A stretch of DNA of 64,000 nt from Hyphomonadaceae bacterium (GCA_028285145.1 JANQQC010000060.1:186001-250000), one strand, 5' to 3'; positions 15,891 through 25,036 are shown, counted from the stretch's first letter. Numbers and translations are program-made. The notes: generated from the letters alone by a model not told the origin.

Positions 15891-18290
15891 CTAGAAGTCT
15901 GCGGTTGCCGTAAAGACGACCGTACGCGGCGCGGAGATCCATGCCCCGTTGCCGGAGATGCCCGAGAGCCAGTCATCGTCGAACAGGTTGTTGACGGTCA
16001 GGCGGAACTCCAAGTTTGACAGGTCGTCCGAAATCGCCTCCCCAAACACACCGACATAAAGATCAGTATCGTAGTAACTGTCGGCCGCCCAAGTGTTGGA
16101 GAGGTTCACGAAACGCTCATCGACCCACTTGGTGGAAATGCCGCCAAAGAAGTTGCCGGCAGAGTAGTCCGCACTGATGACGAACATGTTTTCGGCAATC
16201 CCGGGTACCTGGTTGCCCGCGAAGATGCCAGCAGCCTCGTCGAGGTTCGGATCGTCCGTGCCAAGAATCGTCGCGTCATTGTAAGTGTACGAAGCGAAGA
16301 AGGAGAGGTTGTCCGTTGCGATCAGTTCGCCAGCGAGTTCAAGGCCGGAACTCTCAATCCCTCCGCCATTGATAAAGCCACCATTGGAAGCTTCCAGGTA
16401 GTCGATCCCATCGACGCTTTCCGTTGGGGCCGGGAACAGCCGGTTCTCGAAGGTGGAGTCGAAGTAGACAACGGAGCCGCGTACCCTGTCACCAACATAA
16501 CGGAGACCGACCTCAATGTTCTCTGCTGTTTCCGGATCGGGAAGGCCGCCGACTCCGCTGCCGCCGATTACCTCAAGCACTGTGTCAGGGATCGCTTTAT
16601 AGTTTTCGGCATAACCAGCGAACACTTCGACGCCGGGCATCATGCTCGGCGTCCATGCAGCGCCCCCCGAGATCAGGACGTCGCTTTCGCTATCGACGGT
16701 GAAGTTTAGGGCCGGGTTTTCGGGTTCGAAATTGTCGGAGCGCTCAACCTCGTTGTTGAACTGCTTCAAGCCGAGGCGGAAGGCAAAATCTGAAATCTGG
16801 ACAACGTCTTCAATATACCACTTGAACGTTGTCTGCGGGAACTCGCGATCATACTGGACCCAGTAGGGTTGAGCATCGAATTCAAAGCCCACGCGGGTGT
16901 CATTGATCTTGTGCCAGTCGCGATATTCATAGCGGGTTGCGTCTTCATACCAAAGGCCACCTCGAACCGTATTCTCGATATCGCCAAAAGCTGTCTCCCA
17001 CTCGAAGTCCCCATAAACGCCGGTGCGTTCCTTCTGGTAGTGGGTATGCCGGTAGGACTGCACGGCAATGGCGCTACGCGGATAGCAGGCCGGATCGTAC
17101 TCAGGGCCGGCACCGCCATAGGGAAAGGTGATCGACGACACGCACCCATCTTCGGGTGACAGCGCCACGCCAGTCGGGTCGACGAAGAAAATTTGTCCGA
17201 GAAATGGCCCGCCGAAAACGGTTTCGCCGCCAAGATACTCAGTCTCCGGAAGGCCGCCAGCGGTATCGGTCAGGCCAACATTTACAAGATAAGGCGGCAC
17301 CCAGTCGCCGCGGCCGTCATTATCGTGGCGATAGATGCCGGCTTCGATGTTCAACCCTTCCGCGACTTCGGTTTCGCCCTTGAGATAAAGGAGTGAGTTT
17401 TCGCGCAGTGTCGACCAGCCTCTTCGATAGAGTTGGTCAATGTAGGGAATGCCCGTCCACTCAGCGGTCAGCTGATCTGAATTCGGGTTGGCCGCGAAGT
17501 CAGCAGGCGAGAACAGGCGCTGATAGTTGTCTTCCTGCGTGTCATCGTATGAGGCGTAAGCCGTCCATTCGATGCCGAACTGCTCGGTTTGCAGCTTCGC
17601 AGCGATGTGATCCCGCTCATTCTCAGAGGCACCGTTAACATGGTCTGTTGCTGATTGAGTAGACAGAGAAATCCAGAACTTGGTCGTGTTGTCGCCGAGC
17701 AGGCCGCTGTCATAGCGGCCATAGAAGCGCTGGCTGTCAAAGTCACCAAGAGAGGTGGAAACACGAATACGTCGATCATCGAGAGGATCTTGCGTGGTGA
17801 AGTTCAGTGTTCCGCCAAGCGCATCATTCGATCGGGAGGCAATATCAGCGGTGCCCTGCGAGACCTCGATCGAACCGGCATTTTGCGTATCAATGAAACG
17901 GTTGGCCTTGGCCCCACCGCCATAATTGGAGCCGCCATTGGGAATGCCATCAATCGTGATGCCCAGTTGCTGTTCGCCGAGATTGTTCTGAAACCCCCGA
18001 ACCGCGACGCCAGTCGACCAGTCATCGAATCCGAATGTGTCGCCTTCCTGGACGAGCACGCCCGGCAGATTGTCCACCTGGGCGAGAATGCTCGTCACGG
18101 GGGCCTGCTGCAACGTCATGGCTTCTGTTGTTTCAGATGACGAGTAGGTTTGCGCAATACCGGTAACGATGATCGTCCCGAGCTCGCGTGTATCATCGGC
18201 GGTTGCGTCTGCATCGTCGGCGTAGCTTGCGCCTGCGATGAGCGTGATGCTTGCGCCAGCCAACAGGCCGGTCTTCAAAATATTGCTCAT
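15891..18290 (-). CDS. TonB-dependent receptor (TBDR 3), linked to phoD and a Pho box
   Basis: A TBDR of about 799 residues from the chosen ATG at 18290 (GAGGGG ribosome site, signal peptide MSNILKTGLLAG through SYADD). The upstream in-frame start at 18446 would add 52 residues with no signal character. A TonB-box-like LGTIIVTGIA follows, then a plug with VAVRGFQNNLGEQQLGITIDGIPN and IEVSQGTADIASRSNDALGG. The barrel ends in VFTATADF. The gene precedes the phosphatase gene phoD, and a Pho box lies 139 bp upstream of its start. The inferred ligand is a phosphorus-containing molecule, such as a phosphoester too large for porins. Confidence 0.88.
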   Translation of the reverse strand: MSNILKTGLLAGASITLIAGASYADDADATADDTRELGTIIVTGIAQTYSSSETTEAMTLQQAPVTSILAQVDNLPGVLVQEGDTFGFDDWSTGVAVRGFQNNLGEQQLGITIDGIPNGGSNYGGGAKANRFIDTQNAGSIEVSQGTADIASRSNDALGGTLNFTTQDPLDDRRIRVSTSLGDFDSQRFYGRYDSGLLGDNTTKFWISLSTQSATDHVNGASENERDHIAAKLQTEQFGIEWTAYASYDDTQEDNYQRLFSPADFAANPNSDQLTAEWTGIPYIDQLYRRGWSTLRENSLLYLKGETEVAEGLNIEAGIYRHDNDGRGDWVPPYLVNVGLTDTAGGLPETEYLGGETVFGGPFLGQIFFVDPTGVALSPEDGCVSSITFPYGGAGPEYDPACYPRSAIAVQSYRHTHYQKERTGVYGDFEWETAFGDIENTVRGGLWYEDATRYEYRDWHKINDTRVGFEFDAQPYWVQYDREFPQTTFKWYIEDVVQISDFAFRLGLKQFNNEVERSDNFEPENPALNFTVDSESDVLISGGAAWTPSMMPGVEVFAGYAENYKAIPDTVLEVIGGSGVGGLPDPETAENIEVGLRYVGDRVRGSVVYFDSTFENRLFPAPTESVDGIDYLEASNGGFINGGGIESSGLELAGELIATDNLSFFASYTYNDATILGTDDPNLDEAAGIFAGNQVPGIAENMFVISADYSAGNFFGGISTKWVDERFVNLSNTWAADSYYDTDLYVGVFGEAISDDLSNLEFRLTVNNLFDDDWLSGISGNGAWISAPRTVVFTATADF

Positions 18291-18428
18291 GATTTTCCCC
18301 TCACTGAGCGTTTTGAACTTCAGACACACCTCCTGCGTTCGGGCTGATTTTGGGGTCAGCCGCGTTATCCCGACGAAGGACTCCGCCAAGCGATTTGGAA
18401 GTGTTGCCGCGTCAGCTATGCGCCTTCG

Positions 18429-18446
18429 ATGACAGCCGAATGACAA
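18429..18446 (-). promoter_or_regulatory. Pho box (PhoB site) upstream of TBDR 3-phoD
   Basis: Read on the minus strand the sequence is TTGTCAT-TCGG-CTGTCAT. These are two direct 7-bp PhoB half-sites with an 11-bp period, differing from CTGTCAT-N4-CTGTCAT at one base. It lies in the right orientation upstream of the TBDR, about 139 bp from its start codon. Confidence 0.75.
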
Positions 18447-18857
18447 AGCGCGGCGATTGGCTCAAACAGTTAAAACTTCATGTTTGTGTCACGAAAGTGG
18501 GGCACCGGTTTGGTACGAGCAGTCCAGTTGATTGGCGGATCAACAGTTCGCCTGAATCGCTGGTTAGCCCGTGAAGCCTGCTGATTTCATCGCGAAAAGC
18601 GACAAACTCTGCCGCGAAAACTGGCAGCTTCGTCTAATCTCTGATCATTGGCTGAACGATCGAAGCGTTGACTGAGCATCTTCGTAGACAAGGGACGGCT
18701 CGCGTCTAGCTTTACGTATACCTCAGCAATGCCGTTGAGGAAATGGGTCGCTGTTTGGTCCCGTTAAACGAATAGATTTTGCAGGAGCCAGTAAGCTGGT
18801 GGCTTAATCTGCTCGTCTAGATGAGGCTAACAAACGGGCTGCGCTAGAAGCTCAACA
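18447..18857. other. Intergenic region before the ANTAR gene
   Basis: About 410 bp between the Pho box and the ANTAR regulator start. Only short, uncharacteristic ORFs occur here. I see no RNA gene, repeat or convincing promoter, though the promoter of the ANTAR gene should be in it. Confidence 0.4.
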
Positions 18858-19478
18858 ATGGAAAAGGCAGCGTTGAAATTGGGTCCTAACTCGTCTCAAC
18901 ATTTACCAACTGCACTGGTGGTCACCTCGAGTGACCGTTCCGTACGTCAGGTTGTGGAAGGTCTGGACGGATTCGCCGTAGTTCGTTCAGTTGATCGTCA
19001 TCTACCTGACACGATCTACGATGCGATACAGCAAACCAAGCCCTTCGTTTTAATGTTTGCGGGGCCGTTGCCCAACATAGATTTGTTCGGTGTCCTGCAG
19101 CATGTCACGGAAACCTACCGCCTTCCGATTGTAGTCTTTGATGACAATACTGACAGCACTCAAGCGAAGCGGGCGGTTCGTGCTGGAGCAAGCGCGTACA
19201 TTGTTGATGGCTTGGCAACGTCGCGCATCCGGCCAATCGTTGAAGTTGCAATTGAGCGGTTCAAGCTGACTGATACGCTCCATCAAGAACTTCAAAAGTC
19301 CAAGGATGACCTCGCCGCGCGCAAAACTATCGAGCGGGCGAAGGGCTTGCTTATGGAGCGACGTGGACTGAGCGAGCAGGAAGCTTACGATGCGCTACGG
19401 AAAACGGCGATGGGGCAGGGCAAACCCATCCGCGAAGTTGCTGACGCCATCCTGTCGATATCCAATTTACTTCCCTAA
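18858..19478 (+). CDS. ANTAR-domain RNA-binding regulator with a degenerate receiver domain
   Basis: A 206-residue protein of NasT/AmiR architecture: a receiver-like fold (residues 18-140), a coiled-coil (about 138-155) and an ANTAR domain (about 150-203) with RKTIERAKGLLMERRGLSE and EAYDALRKTAM. ANTAR proteins bind paired RNA hairpins in mRNA leaders and prevent termination. The receiver looks inactive: the phosphoacceptor position in VLMFAGPLP is Ala68 instead of Asp, and the N-terminal acidic pair is replaced by TSSD. Control by a partner protein or ligand, as in NasS/NasT, is therefore likelier than phosphorylation. The next gene downstream (TBDR 4) has a 375-nt leader with an ANTAR-type hairpin. 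Confidence 0.88.
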   Translation: MEKAALKLGPNSSQHLPTALVVTSSDRSVRQVVEGLDGFAVVRSVDRHLPDTIYDAIQQTKPFVLMFAGPLPNIDLFGVLQHVTETYRLPIVVFDDNTDSTQAKRAVRAGASAYIVDGLATSRIRPIVEVAIERFKLTDTLHQELQKSKDDLAARKTIERAKGLLMERRGLSEQEAYDALRKTAMGQGKPIREVADAILSISNLLP

Positions 19479-19688
19479 TCTCCGACCCGAGCTTTCCCAA
19501 GGCATGACGTAAGGGCATCTGCTACTCCATTGAGCACATGCATTGTTGCGGCGCACCATAAACAAGCGCTCGGCTGGTCTTTGCGGATACTCTGCACTCC
19601 AACATATACATTTTTGCTTGGCTCCATTCTCCTTCCAAGAAGTTCAATGCTGAACACGCGGGGCAACGAAGAGTTGTTTAGCGGATGA

Positions 19689-19726
19689 CGCCCATGTTGG
19701 GCGGTACCAGGTCCACTGATGGACCT
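19689..19726 (+). promoter_or_regulatory. ANTAR-type two-hairpin element
   Basis: Hairpin 1 is CGCCC-ATGTT-GGGCG (19689-19703). A 5-nt linker follows, then hairpin 2: AGGTCC-ACTGAT-GGACCT (19709-19726). Hairpin 2 is a perfect 6-bp stem with a six-base loop that has A at position 1 and G at position 4, the known ANTAR-target signature. Hairpin 1 has a five-base loop with A1 and G3, so it is degenerate. The ANTAR gene lies directly upstream. Confidence 0.55.
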
Positions 19727-19823
19727 TCAGAAAAATGGAGCGCGTCGCTGACCTGAACTGTCAGGCCTATCCAACGATGCACGTGACTAACGTCCGGTCC
19801 GCCGGACACGAAGGCGTTGTGCT

Positions 19824-19838
19824 GCGGTCCAGCACCGC
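19824..19838 (+). promoter_or_regulatory. Hairpin next to the TBDR 4 ribosome site
   Basis: GCGGT-CCAGC-ACCGC folds three bases before the GAGGGG Shine-Dalgarno sequence (19841-19846). The GGTCCA within it is the exact complement of TGGACC in hairpin 2 of the ANTAR-type element, so the two could form an alternative long-range pairing. This is an inference from complementarity only. Confidence 0.35.
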
Positions 19839-19853
19839 GCGAGGGGAATCAGT

Positions 19854-22487
19854 ATGAAGAGCAAATTAAAATCACTCTTAATGTCTGGAGTCGTCTTAGC
19901 GGGAGGTTTCTCATTCTCCGGCGCGGCGTTTGGGGAAGCGAGCGCTGACGATGCTGCCGATGACACCTCCGTACAGGAGCGCATTGTCGTTACAGGTGCC
20001 CGCGGTAAACCTCGATCCATCACGGATTCGCCTGTGCCTGTGGACGTACTGAGCGAGCAGGACTTGAATGCTGTTCCGTTCACGGACACGAACGACGTTT
20101 TGAGAACGCTGGTTCCATCTTACTCCTTGAGTCGCCAACCAATATCCGATGGCGGAACATTCGTTCGACCAGCCCAACTTCGGGGTTTGCCGACTGACAA
20201 GACGCTTGTTCTGGTAAACTCAAAGCGAAGGCACCGCGCGGCGCTCGTGCAGATTGGCGGATCTGGAACACAGGGGCCGGATATCGCCACTATACCAACC
20301 ATTGCGCTGAAGAGCGTGGAGGTCCTTCGCGATGGTGCCGCGGCGCAATACGGTTCTGATGCAATCGCTGGCGTGATCAACTTCATCTTGAAGGACAACG
20401 CCGAAGGCGGAGCGATCACAGCTGACTTTGGTCAGTACTATGAAGGAGATGGTACCCAGTACACCGTAGCCGGTAATATCGGGCTTGGCATAGGTGATAG
20501 CGGGTTCTTCAGTATTTCGGCGGAGTTATCGGACATCGATGCAAGCGTCCGCGCGGAGCAATACTGTGAGAGTTTTGCCTGCGTTGATGTCAATGATGAG
20601 CGCTTCCTGTCGGGTATCGATACAACTATTGCCGGCTTCTCCGAGGAGACTTTCCTTGCCGGCTTGCCAAGTGCGAACATCGGCGATGGAGATGTTGTTC
20701 AGCCCTGGGGGCAACCAAACTCCGAAGCGGTGCGCGGCTTCTTCAATACCGGCTACACCTTCGATACCGGCATAGAGCTTTACGGCTTCGGCAACTACTC
20801 TGACAGCACCGCGGATGGGGGCTTTTTTTATCGTTATCCAGGTAACGGCACGATCGAGAACCTTCGTCTTGAAGATGGGTCGATCTACAGTCCGCTTTCG
20901 ATTTTTCCAGGCGGTTTCACGCCGCGCTTCTTCGGCGATGTTATAGACTACTCCGTAGTTGGTGGTGTTCGGGCGCAGCTGGACAACGGACTGTCGATGG
21001 ATTTCAGCGGCCGCTTTGGTCACAACGAAATCAAGTACACGCTGGAGAATACGATAAACCCATCTCTCGGGCCGGACACGCCGACGAGCTTCAAGCCCGG
21101 AGAGCTGATCAACGAAGAGGTCCAGTTCCAGGCCGACTTCACCTACGAGGCTGAAACCGGTCTCGCGAGCCCGCTGCTGTTTGCTTTCGGGGGCAGTCTT
21201 CTAGAGGAGTCATATGAGCTCGTTGGCGGTGATCCGGCTTCTTTTGCAGCAGGGCCTTTCGCGAGCTCAGATCCTTTCGGCTTTTGTGACGAAGGTGTTG
21301 CGACAGCGGCCGGTGCCGCGGTGATTGCAAACGGATCGACGCTCGATTGCGCTGACGAAGATGATCCTGTTTATCGGGTTGTAGGCGTGGGATCGAACGG
21401 CTTCCCGGGCTATTCGCCAGCATTCTCTGGTGATTACACGCGCGATTCCTATGCGCTTTACGCTGACTTGAGCGCCGACGTTACCGATGCCCTTTTCCTT
21501 CAGGGTGCCTTGCGATTTGAGGACTATTCTGACTTTGGCGAAGAGGTGGTTTGGAAGCTGGCAGGCCGTTACGAGTTCAGTGATATGTTCGCCTTGCGAG
21601 GTTCGGTCGGAACTGGTTTCCGTGCACCGACACCCGGCCAACAGGGCACAACAAACGTGTCTACGCGTCTGCCAAACGGGCTTCCTGTTGCCACTGGATT
21701 GTTTCCCGCGAGCGGCCCGATTGCACAAGCGCTAGGGGCGACGCCACTCGAGCCGGAGACGTCGACGAACTACACCGTCGGTGCGACATCCAGCTTCGGC
21801 GACTTCACACTGACCGTCGATTTCTACCAGATTGATCTGGAAGATCGCGTGAACGCCATCTCCACGCAGAACGTTTCATCCGATCCGACCGCGGGAGCAG
21901 CCTACGACAACTTCCTGGCGCTCGAAGGAGCTGGCGTCGTCGGTGCGGAGTCAATTGGTGGCGTGTTCTACTTCACCAACGCGTTCGATACGACCACACA
22001 GGGGGTAGATGTCGTCGGCACATACTCGATGGACTGGGCAGGCGGTGCGCAGACGAACTTCACCGGCTCTGTCAATTACAACACCACCGAGTTCGACAGC
22101 GAAGTCGACGAGCTGTTTAACGCAGAATCTCAGTTCGACTTTGAGAACGGCCTGCCCGACTGGCGAGGTGTGTTCACAGTTACGCATCAGACAGGGCCGC
22201 TTACCTTGCTCGCTCGTGCGAACTATTACGGATCCTACAAAAACTCGAATGGCAGCTCTGTGGTGACGGCCATTCAGGAGTTCGATCCTGAGGTCCAATT
22301 CGACATTGAGGCCAGCTACATGTTGTCAGATGCTGTTCAGGTATCGCTCGGTGTACGGAACGTTTTCGACGAGTATCCAGCGCCAGGTGAAATCGGAGAA
22401 ACCTGCTGCGGTCGGATTTACCGGTCTGACAGCATCGTCGATTGGCAAGGTGGGTACTATTACGCCCGCGTACGCGCCGACTTCTAG
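19854..22487 (+). CDS. TonB-dependent receptor (TBDR 4), ANTAR-linked
   Basis: An 877-residue TBDR with signal peptide MKSKLKSLLMSGVVLAGG, a TonB-box-like ERIVVTGARG, and a plug with the VPFTDTNDVLRTLVPSYSLS and VEVLRDGAAAQYGSDAIAG stretches. It is longer than the other receptors here. The barrel has several Cys-containing loops (ESFACVDVND, EDFGFCDEGV-like, GETCCGRIYR). It ends YYYARVRADF. The ATG has a GAGGGG ribosome site 7 bp upstream. A TauE/SafE gene follows after 139 bp. The ligand is unknown. The receptor/TauE pairing is the same as at 3-6.5 kb. Confidence 0.9.
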   Translation: MKSKLKSLLMSGVVLAGGFSFSGAAFGEASADDAADDTSVQERIVVTGARGKPRSITDSPVPVDVLSEQDLNAVPFTDTNDVLRTLVPSYSLSRQPISDGGTFVRPAQLRGLPTDKTLVLVNSKRRHRAALVQIGGSGTQGPDIATIPTIALKSVEVLRDGAAAQYGSDAIAGVINFILKDNAEGGAITADFGQYYEGDGTQYTVAGNIGLGIGDSGFFSISAELSDIDASVRAEQYCESFACVDVNDERFLSGIDTTIAGFSEETFLAGLPSANIGDGDVVQPWGQPNSEAVRGFFNTGYTFDTGIELYGFGNYSDSTADGGFFYRYPGNGTIENLRLEDGSIYSPLSIFPGGFTPRFFGDVIDYSVVGGVRAQLDNGLSMDFSGRFGHNEIKYTLENTINPSLGPDTPTSFKPGELINEEVQFQADFTYEAETGLASPLLFAFGGSLLEESYELVGGDPASFAAGPFASSDPFGFCDEGVATAAGAAVIANGSTLDCADEDDPVYRVVGVGSNGFPGYSPAFSGDYTRDSYALYADLSADVTDALFLQGALRFEDYSDFGEEVVWKLAGRYEFSDMFALRGSVGTGFRAPTPGQQGTTNVSTRLPNGLPVATGLFPASGPIAQALGATPLEPETSTNYTVGATSSFGDFTLTVDFYQIDLEDRVNAISTQNVSSDPTAGAAYDNFLALEGAGVVGAESIGGVFYFTNAFDTTTQGVDVVGTYSMDWAGGAQTNFTGSVNYNTTEFDSEVDELFNAESQFDFENGLPDWRGVFTVTHQTGPLTLLARANYYGSYKNSNGSSVVTAIQEFDPEVQFDIEASYMLSDAVQVSLGVRNVFDEYPAPGEIGETCCGRIYRSDSIVDWQGGYYYARVRADF

Positions 22488-22626
22488 TAAAACTGATCGC
22501 CCTCTCTTTCTTCCCGGAGCAGGGCGAAACAGGGCGAGGAGTGACCTCGGTTGCTCCTCGCACTTCCTTTTCAGCGCAACGCTCGCGCCCGGCTGAAGAC
22601 AGCTCTCAATACAAAGCAGGACAAAG

Positions 22627-23469
22627 ATGTCTGGTACAGAAGTGGACTACGTGCAGATCGCGCAACTGATCGGCGTACTAATGGGAGCGGGATTGGCTGC
22701 CGGTTTTGTCGCCGGCCTGTTCGGGATAGGCGGAGGTTTCGTGGTTGTCCCGGCCCTTCTGCTAGTCTTCAGTTTCTTTGGTGTAGATGCTGATGTTCTG
22801 ACGCACGTCGCGATCGGCACCTCGCTTGCGACCATCGTGGTGACATCCTCAAGATCGGTTCATGCTCACAGTAAACGAGGGGCGGTCGACTCCAAGATTA
22901 TAAGAGACTGGGCTCCATGGTTGGTGTTTGGCGTGCTCGTCGGTCTGCTTCTGGCGCGCTACATGGATGGACGATCCTTGAAGTGGATTTTCGCGATTGG
23001 GGTTTTCCTTATGGGAGTCCACTTCATCGCGCCTGTGATGCAGCCAAAGAAGCAGGTTTTTGCTGATATGCCGAAGGGGCTAGCCCTCGCAGGCATAGCT
23101 TCTTTTCTCGGCGGTTTCTCGGCATTGCTGGGTATCGGGGGCGGAACAATCGCAGTGCTTGTGATGACAGCCTGCGGCCGGCCAATCCATCAGGCTGTTG
23201 GCACAGCGGCAGGATTTGGCGTTATCATCGCAATGCCGGGGGCGGTTGGATTTGCTTTGCTGGGCCTTGGTGAGACAACTCTTCCATTCGGGTCTATTGG
23301 ATACGTAAACCTGATTGCTGTTGTTGCGATCACGTCTATGTCCTTCATCACGGCCCCTCTTGGCGCGCGAGCCGCCCACAGTCTCAACGCTGTGGCACTC
23401 AAGCGCGTATTTGGAGTCTACCTTGTCCTTACGTCTGCGATCGTTCTTCAGAACACGTTTATCAGCTGA
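22627..23469 (+). CDS. TauE/SafE-family membrane permease (copy 2)
   Basis: A 280-residue TauE/SafE permease closely related to copy 1 at 3138-4115. Shared stretches include GLFGIGGGFVVVPAL, HVAIGTSLATIVVTS, LGGFSALLGIGGGT and ATAAGFG/GTAAGFG in the second half. Eight or so membrane segments are visible. It lacks the 40-residue C-terminal tail of copy 1. It lies 139 bp after TBDR 4 on the same strand, so both copies follow a TBDR. The two proteins probably move related small anions across the inner membrane; the direction and substrate are unknown. It is convergent with the P450 gene. Confidence 0.88.
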   Translation: MSGTEVDYVQIAQLIGVLMGAGLAAGFVAGLFGIGGGFVVVPALLLVFSFFGVDADVLTHVAIGTSLATIVVTSSRSVHAHSKRGAVDSKIIRDWAPWLVFGVLVGLLLARYMDGRSLKWIFAIGVFLMGVHFIAPVMQPKKQVFADMPKGLALAGIASFLGGFSALLGIGGGTIAVLVMTACGRPIHQAVGTAAGFGVIIAMPGAVGFALLGLGETTLPFGSIGYVNLIAVVAITSMSFITAPLGARAAHSLNAVALKRVFGVYLVLTSAIVLQNTFIS

Positions 23470-23496
23470 TCTAAGCTTGGCTCGGAGGATTGACGA

Positions 23497-24864
23497 TCAG
23501 GCCGCCTTTACCTGCACCTGCGTCGCCTTCGTTCCACCGACGCCGTAGAGATTCACCTTCAGGCTCGACATCGCGTTCACCAGCGCGTTTGGAGCGTACA
23601 CGACGTCGCCAACCGGCGCGATGTTGGGAAAGCGCTCGAAAATCTTCTCATAGGACAGCCGAAGCTGCATTTGAGCAATGCGCGCCCCGAGGCACTTATG
23701 GACACCGTGGCCAAAAGCGAGATGCTTATCGACATTGTCACGCATCATGTCGAATACATCCGGGCTAGGGAACACGTCTGGATCGCGGTTAGCAGCGCCA
23801 TACCACATGACAACCTTCTCATCCTTGGCGATCTTCTGACCATTGATCTCGAAGTCTTCCAGTGCGGTCCGACGCATGTGCTTAACTGGTGAGACCATAC
23901 GCAACGCCTCCTGTGACATGCGCGGGATAAGGCCAGGATCATCAAGCACCATCTGCCGCTGATCTACGAAATCATACATCAGCTGAATTGTGCCGGTGAG
24001 CGAATTCCGGGTGGTGTCATTGCCAGCGAAGATGATGAGCAACCACGAGCCATCTAGATACTCTTGGCTCAATTCCTGCCCATCGAGCTTCGACTGGGCG
24101 ATCACAGTCAGCAGATCTTCGCGCGGATGGGCGCGTCGATCAGCCATCACCGCTTCCCCGTAGGCGAACATCTCGTTCACGGTCTTGTAGAACTTCCACG
24201 GGAACAGTGGCTCCTTCAGAAACACCTGAAGGGGATTTGCCAGATACTGCGAGGCCAGCTCCAGATAGTGCATCCAGTAAACGATCTTTGGCCGGTCCGC
24301 CTCATCGACACCAAGCATCTCGCACAGCGTGAAGAGTGGCACTTCCTCCGAGAACATCTTCACAAAGTCGACCACCGGCCCCTTGCGCTCCATCTCGTCG
24401 AGCAAACCATCAATATGCGAGGCCACTCGGTCACGGATCTCAGCAACATAAGCCGGAATGAAGAAGTCCTTCTGCTGGATACGCATCTCCATATGATGCG
24501 GCGCATCCAGATTGATCAATGAGTTGAACGCTGCGGGGATGAGCTTTTTCGGCTTCCATTTTTCGCGTGGCTGTACTCCGATATTGATGCTGCCGCGTTG
24601 CGAGGAGAACACCTCCGGTGCGAGTTCAACCGTCTTCACATCATCATAGCGACTGACGGACCAAAAGCCGGAAAACGCCTTGTATCCGGGGGACCAGAGT
24701 ACTGGAGCTTCCTCGCGCATGCGTTTGTAAAAAGCGTGTGGGTGGCCAGAGGTCCATGAGGCGGGATTGGCAAGATCAAAACCCTCCAGCAGCGGATAGA
24801 CTGCTTTGTAGGTAGGATCTATCTGTCCGCTATCAATGAGAATTTCGTCACTGATGAGTTGCAT
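23497..24864 (-). CDS. Cytochrome P450
   Basis: A 455-residue soluble bacterial P450. The heme loop is FGHGVHKCLGARIAQ with the thiolate ligand Cys391. The I-helix oxygen-activation motif is AGNDTTRN (residues 280-287), and the K-helix ExxR is E319-R322 (EALR). All catalytic features are intact. There is no fused reductase and no ferredoxin gene next to it, so the electron partner is elsewhere. The substrate is not predictable. Class CYP108/CYP125-like bacterial P450s on terpenes, steroids or fatty acids share this overall look. It is divergent from the ECF41 operon, with 172 bp between its start and the 41-aa leader ORF. Confidence 0.93.
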   Translation of the reverse strand: MQLISDEILIDSGQIDPTYKAVYPLLEGFDLANPASWTSGHPHAFYKRMREEAPVLWSPGYKAFSGFWSVSRYDDVKTVELAPEVFSSQRGSINIGVQPREKWKPKKLIPAAFNSLINLDAPHHMEMRIQQKDFFIPAYVAEIRDRVASHIDGLLDEMERKGPVVDFVKMFSEEVPLFTLCEMLGVDEADRPKIVYWMHYLELASQYLANPLQVFLKEPLFPWKFYKTVNEMFAYGEAVMADRRAHPREDLLTVIAQSKLDGQELSQEYLDGSWLLIIFAGNDTTRNSLTGTIQLMYDFVDQRQMVLDDPGLIPRMSQEALRMVSPVKHMRRTALEDFEINGQKIAKDEKVVMWYGAANRDPDVFPSPDVFDMMRDNVDKHLAFGHGVHKCLGARIAQMQLRLSYEKIFERFPNIAPVGDVVYAPNALVNAMSSLKVNLYGVGGTKATQVQVKAA

Positions 24865-24981
24865 GATCAGGCCTCGTTTCCGTGCAAGACTCAGCTACCA
24901 GAAACTTGCCACGCTTCAAATCTTCTCTCTACGTCACCTGTGTGGCATGCCGATGGATCGCCCAAGTTTCTCCAACGCCTT

Positions 24982-25008
24982 TGTCACAGATGGCGAGCCT
25001 GTCTCGTC
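24982..25008 (+). promoter_or_regulatory. ECF41-type promoter
   Basis: TGTCACA (24982-24988), exactly 16 bp, then CGTC (25005-25008). This equals the promoter signature I recall for ECF41 sigma factors (TGTCACA-N16-CGTC). It lies 28 bp before the ATG of the 41-aa ORF and drives the operon encoding an ECF41 factor, so autoregulation is likely. Confidence 0.75.
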
Positions 25009-25036
25009 CAGGCATCAGACAAAGGAGAACTCTACA

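Larger units (their letters stand above)
19479..19853 (+). other. Structured leader region between ANTAR gene and TBDR 4
   Basis: A 375-bp region without a credible gene. It contains the tandem hairpins at 19689-19726, a GTCCGG/CCGGAC hairpin near 19795-19806 and a hairpin just before the TBDR ribosome site (19824-19838). It is probably the 5' untranslated leader of the TBDR-TauE operon and a target of the ANTAR protein. No T-run terminator is visible, so control of translation is as likely as antitermination. Confidence 0.55.
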
